This document shows, piece after piece, positions 63,129-64,000 of a stretch of DNA of 64,000 nucleotides. The stretch lies in NCBI GenBank assembly GCA_945869195.1, contig CAMBNV010000001.1:62001-126000 (forward strand). Reading direction: 5' to 3'. Positions within the stretch are counted from its first letter, which is position 1. Every line of letters begins with the position of its first letter. A model generated the notes under the pieces. The model had not been told where the DNA came from. It saw only the letters and a list, made by a program, of their open reading frames with translations, and ran no database searches. Both the position numbers and the translations under genes were made by a program. The DNA is from Gemmatimonas phototrophica. Lineage in GTDB: Bacteria; Gemmatimonadota; Gemmatimonadetes; Gemmatimonadales; Gemmatimonadaceae.

Positions 63129-64000
63129 AACGCGCCCCGCGCGCGGGCCTGCTCGATATAAAACTGAAATGTTTGCGCACTCGACTTCGCGGGCCGGTAT
63201 CCGAACTCCTCCTTCAGGCGCCTATTCGACAGCACCGGACGGTAGCGAAGGAAGTCCACCTGTTCTGGCCCATAGCGTCCGACGCGGAGCAGCCGCGCCA
63301 GGCCGAGCGCTCCCATGAGCACTGCCGCCGGGAGACTCAGCTCAGTCTTGCCAAGGATTGCCGCGATCTCATGAATCGTGAGGGATCCGTCGCCGGCGAG
63401 GTTGAACACCCCGGTGCGGTCCGACTCGATGCCGTGTAGGATCGCCCCGACAACATCCTCATCCCAGACGAAGACGAACGGGGAGTCGCTCCCTCGCACC
63501 GCGAGTATGCGGCGCCGCGCAAAGAGTGCCGTGATCTGGTTCTCGGTCGTTGCGCCGAGCACCGTCCCGATCCGCAATACCAGCTGACCCAGACGCGGAT
63601 GCGACGCGCGAGACCGCGCGAGCAGTTCCTCGACGAGTCGTTTGTGATGCGCGTACGCGAACCGGTCTCCCGCGCGCAGCGGATCGGTTTCATCGATCCA
63701 CTCGGGGTTGTCGGCATGGTACCCGTACGCCGCGCCGGAGCTCGAGACGGTCAGGTGACGCACCCCCGCCGCGACGCAGCACGCGATCACATTGCGCGTG
63801 CCATTCACATCGATATCATGGTCGCGTCTGCGATCCGTACCGGCCTCGAGCACCGACGCAAGATGAACCACATGCGTGATCCGGTACTCGTGCAACACCG
63901 CTTCGAGCGCGCGGTCACGCACATCGAGCGTCCGTACGGGGTACGACCGATCGGAACTCGCGCGCAGGTCGGTCCCCATCACGAAGGTGCCCTGTAACGC
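63125..64000 (-). CDS. NAD-dependent epimerase/dehydratase family protein, partial
   Basis: The frame is open through base 64000, so the N-terminus with the GxxGxxG motif is outside the window. Visible are RTLDVRD, VVHLASVLEAG, VNGTRNVIACCVAAGVRHLT, SSGAAYG, a YAHHK motif (Tyr-x3-Lys) and the C-terminal substrate domain. These mark an extended SDR of the UDP-glucose 4-epimerase/nucleoside-sugar type; substrate unknown. GTG 63980-63982 would leave out the Rossmann Gly loop, so it is not the start. Confidence 0.88.
   Translation of the reverse strand, partial: ALQGTFVMGTDLRASSDRSYPVRTLDVRDRALEAVLHEYRITHVVHLASVLEAGTDRRRDHDIDVNGTRNVIACCVAAGVRHLTVSSSGAAYGYHADNPEWIDETDPLRAGDRFAYAHHKRLVEELLARSRASHPRLGQLVLRIGTVLGATTENQITALFARRRILAVRGSDSPFVFVWDEDVVGAILHGIESDRTGVFNLAGDGSLTIHEIAAILGKTELSLPAAVLMGALGLARLLRVGRYGPEQVDFLRYRPVLSNRRLKEEFGYRPAKSSAQTFQFYIEQARARGAL

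Overview
The window looks like chromosomal DNA of a high-GC, Gram-negative, aerobic heterotroph. The best match is Gemmatimonadota. This is an inference from gene content: many secreted and lipid-anchored proteins, S9 peptidases, a sortilin-type beta-propeller 'glycosyl hydrolase', a DUF1028 protein, a BTAD/SARP-type STAND regulator, menaquinone-type ETF respiration and frequent GTG/TTG starts with weak Shine-Dalgarno sites. Genes are packed into long runs joined by GTGA, ATGA or TGATG overlaps. I see no rRNA, tRNA, CRISPR array, insertion sequence or phage gene.

Layout. 1-4576 (minus): partial type IV pilin-like protein, DHH/DHHA1 phosphoesterase, guaB, a small DUF2281-like protein and a secreted SH3b protein. 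4684-12839 (plus): gpmI, an outer-membrane protein, a 6-pyruvoyl-tetrahydropterin-synthase homologue, fdhD, mobA, mobB, a PBP4-type carboxypeptidase and moeA, nearly all with overlapping ends, then a methyltransferase. 12914-18111 (minus): etfB, etfA and a membrane ETF:menaquinone oxidoreductase (EtfD/EMO) downstream of a sterol-desaturase/AGMO-like oxygenase. A divergent SDR sits only 24 bp from that oxygenase. 19034-23589 (minus): glutaryl-CoA dehydrogenase, SprT-like protein, metallophosphoesterase, NAD-type isocitrate dehydrogenase and an exported protein of unknown role. 23767-28410 (plus): cstA, an exported S9 peptidase and the small CstA partner YbdD, a plausible peptide-scavenging unit.

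40223 down to 28380 is one almost gap-free minus-strand array. It starts with atpZ, an atpI-like gene, atpB, atpE, atpF and atpH. It continues with a NapG-like Fe-S protein, a cupin and a sugar nucleotidyltransferase. It ends with a GH109-type N-acetylgalactosaminidase, a sodium:solute symporter, a second nucleotidyltransferase, a GHMP sugar kinase and an MFS transporter. atpA, atpG, atpD and atpC are absent. The last five genes read as a possible amino-sugar salvage route: release, import, 1-phosphorylation, nucleotide activation and export. I regard this as the best candidate for an undescribed system here.

40224-41131 is a structured 420-bp intergenic region (hairpins, a boxA-like motif, a promoter) followed by a BsuPI-domain lipoprotein gene broken by two frameshifts. 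Then come moxR with a clear terminator, a large SARP/STAND regulator with lower-GC tracts, a sigma-54 activator whose receiver lacks the phosphoacceptor and which overlaps gcvT, an ABC1 kinase, and small secreted proteins. The right end carries a lipoprotein with Ig-like repeats and a leishmanolysin (M8) active site, the remnant of a Rieske oxygenase, a penicillin-acylase-family lipoprotein, mtgA, a DUF1028 protein, a 1033-residue beta-propeller protein, a lytic transglycosylase, a DUF350 protein, a peroxiredoxin and a partial epimerase running off the right edge.
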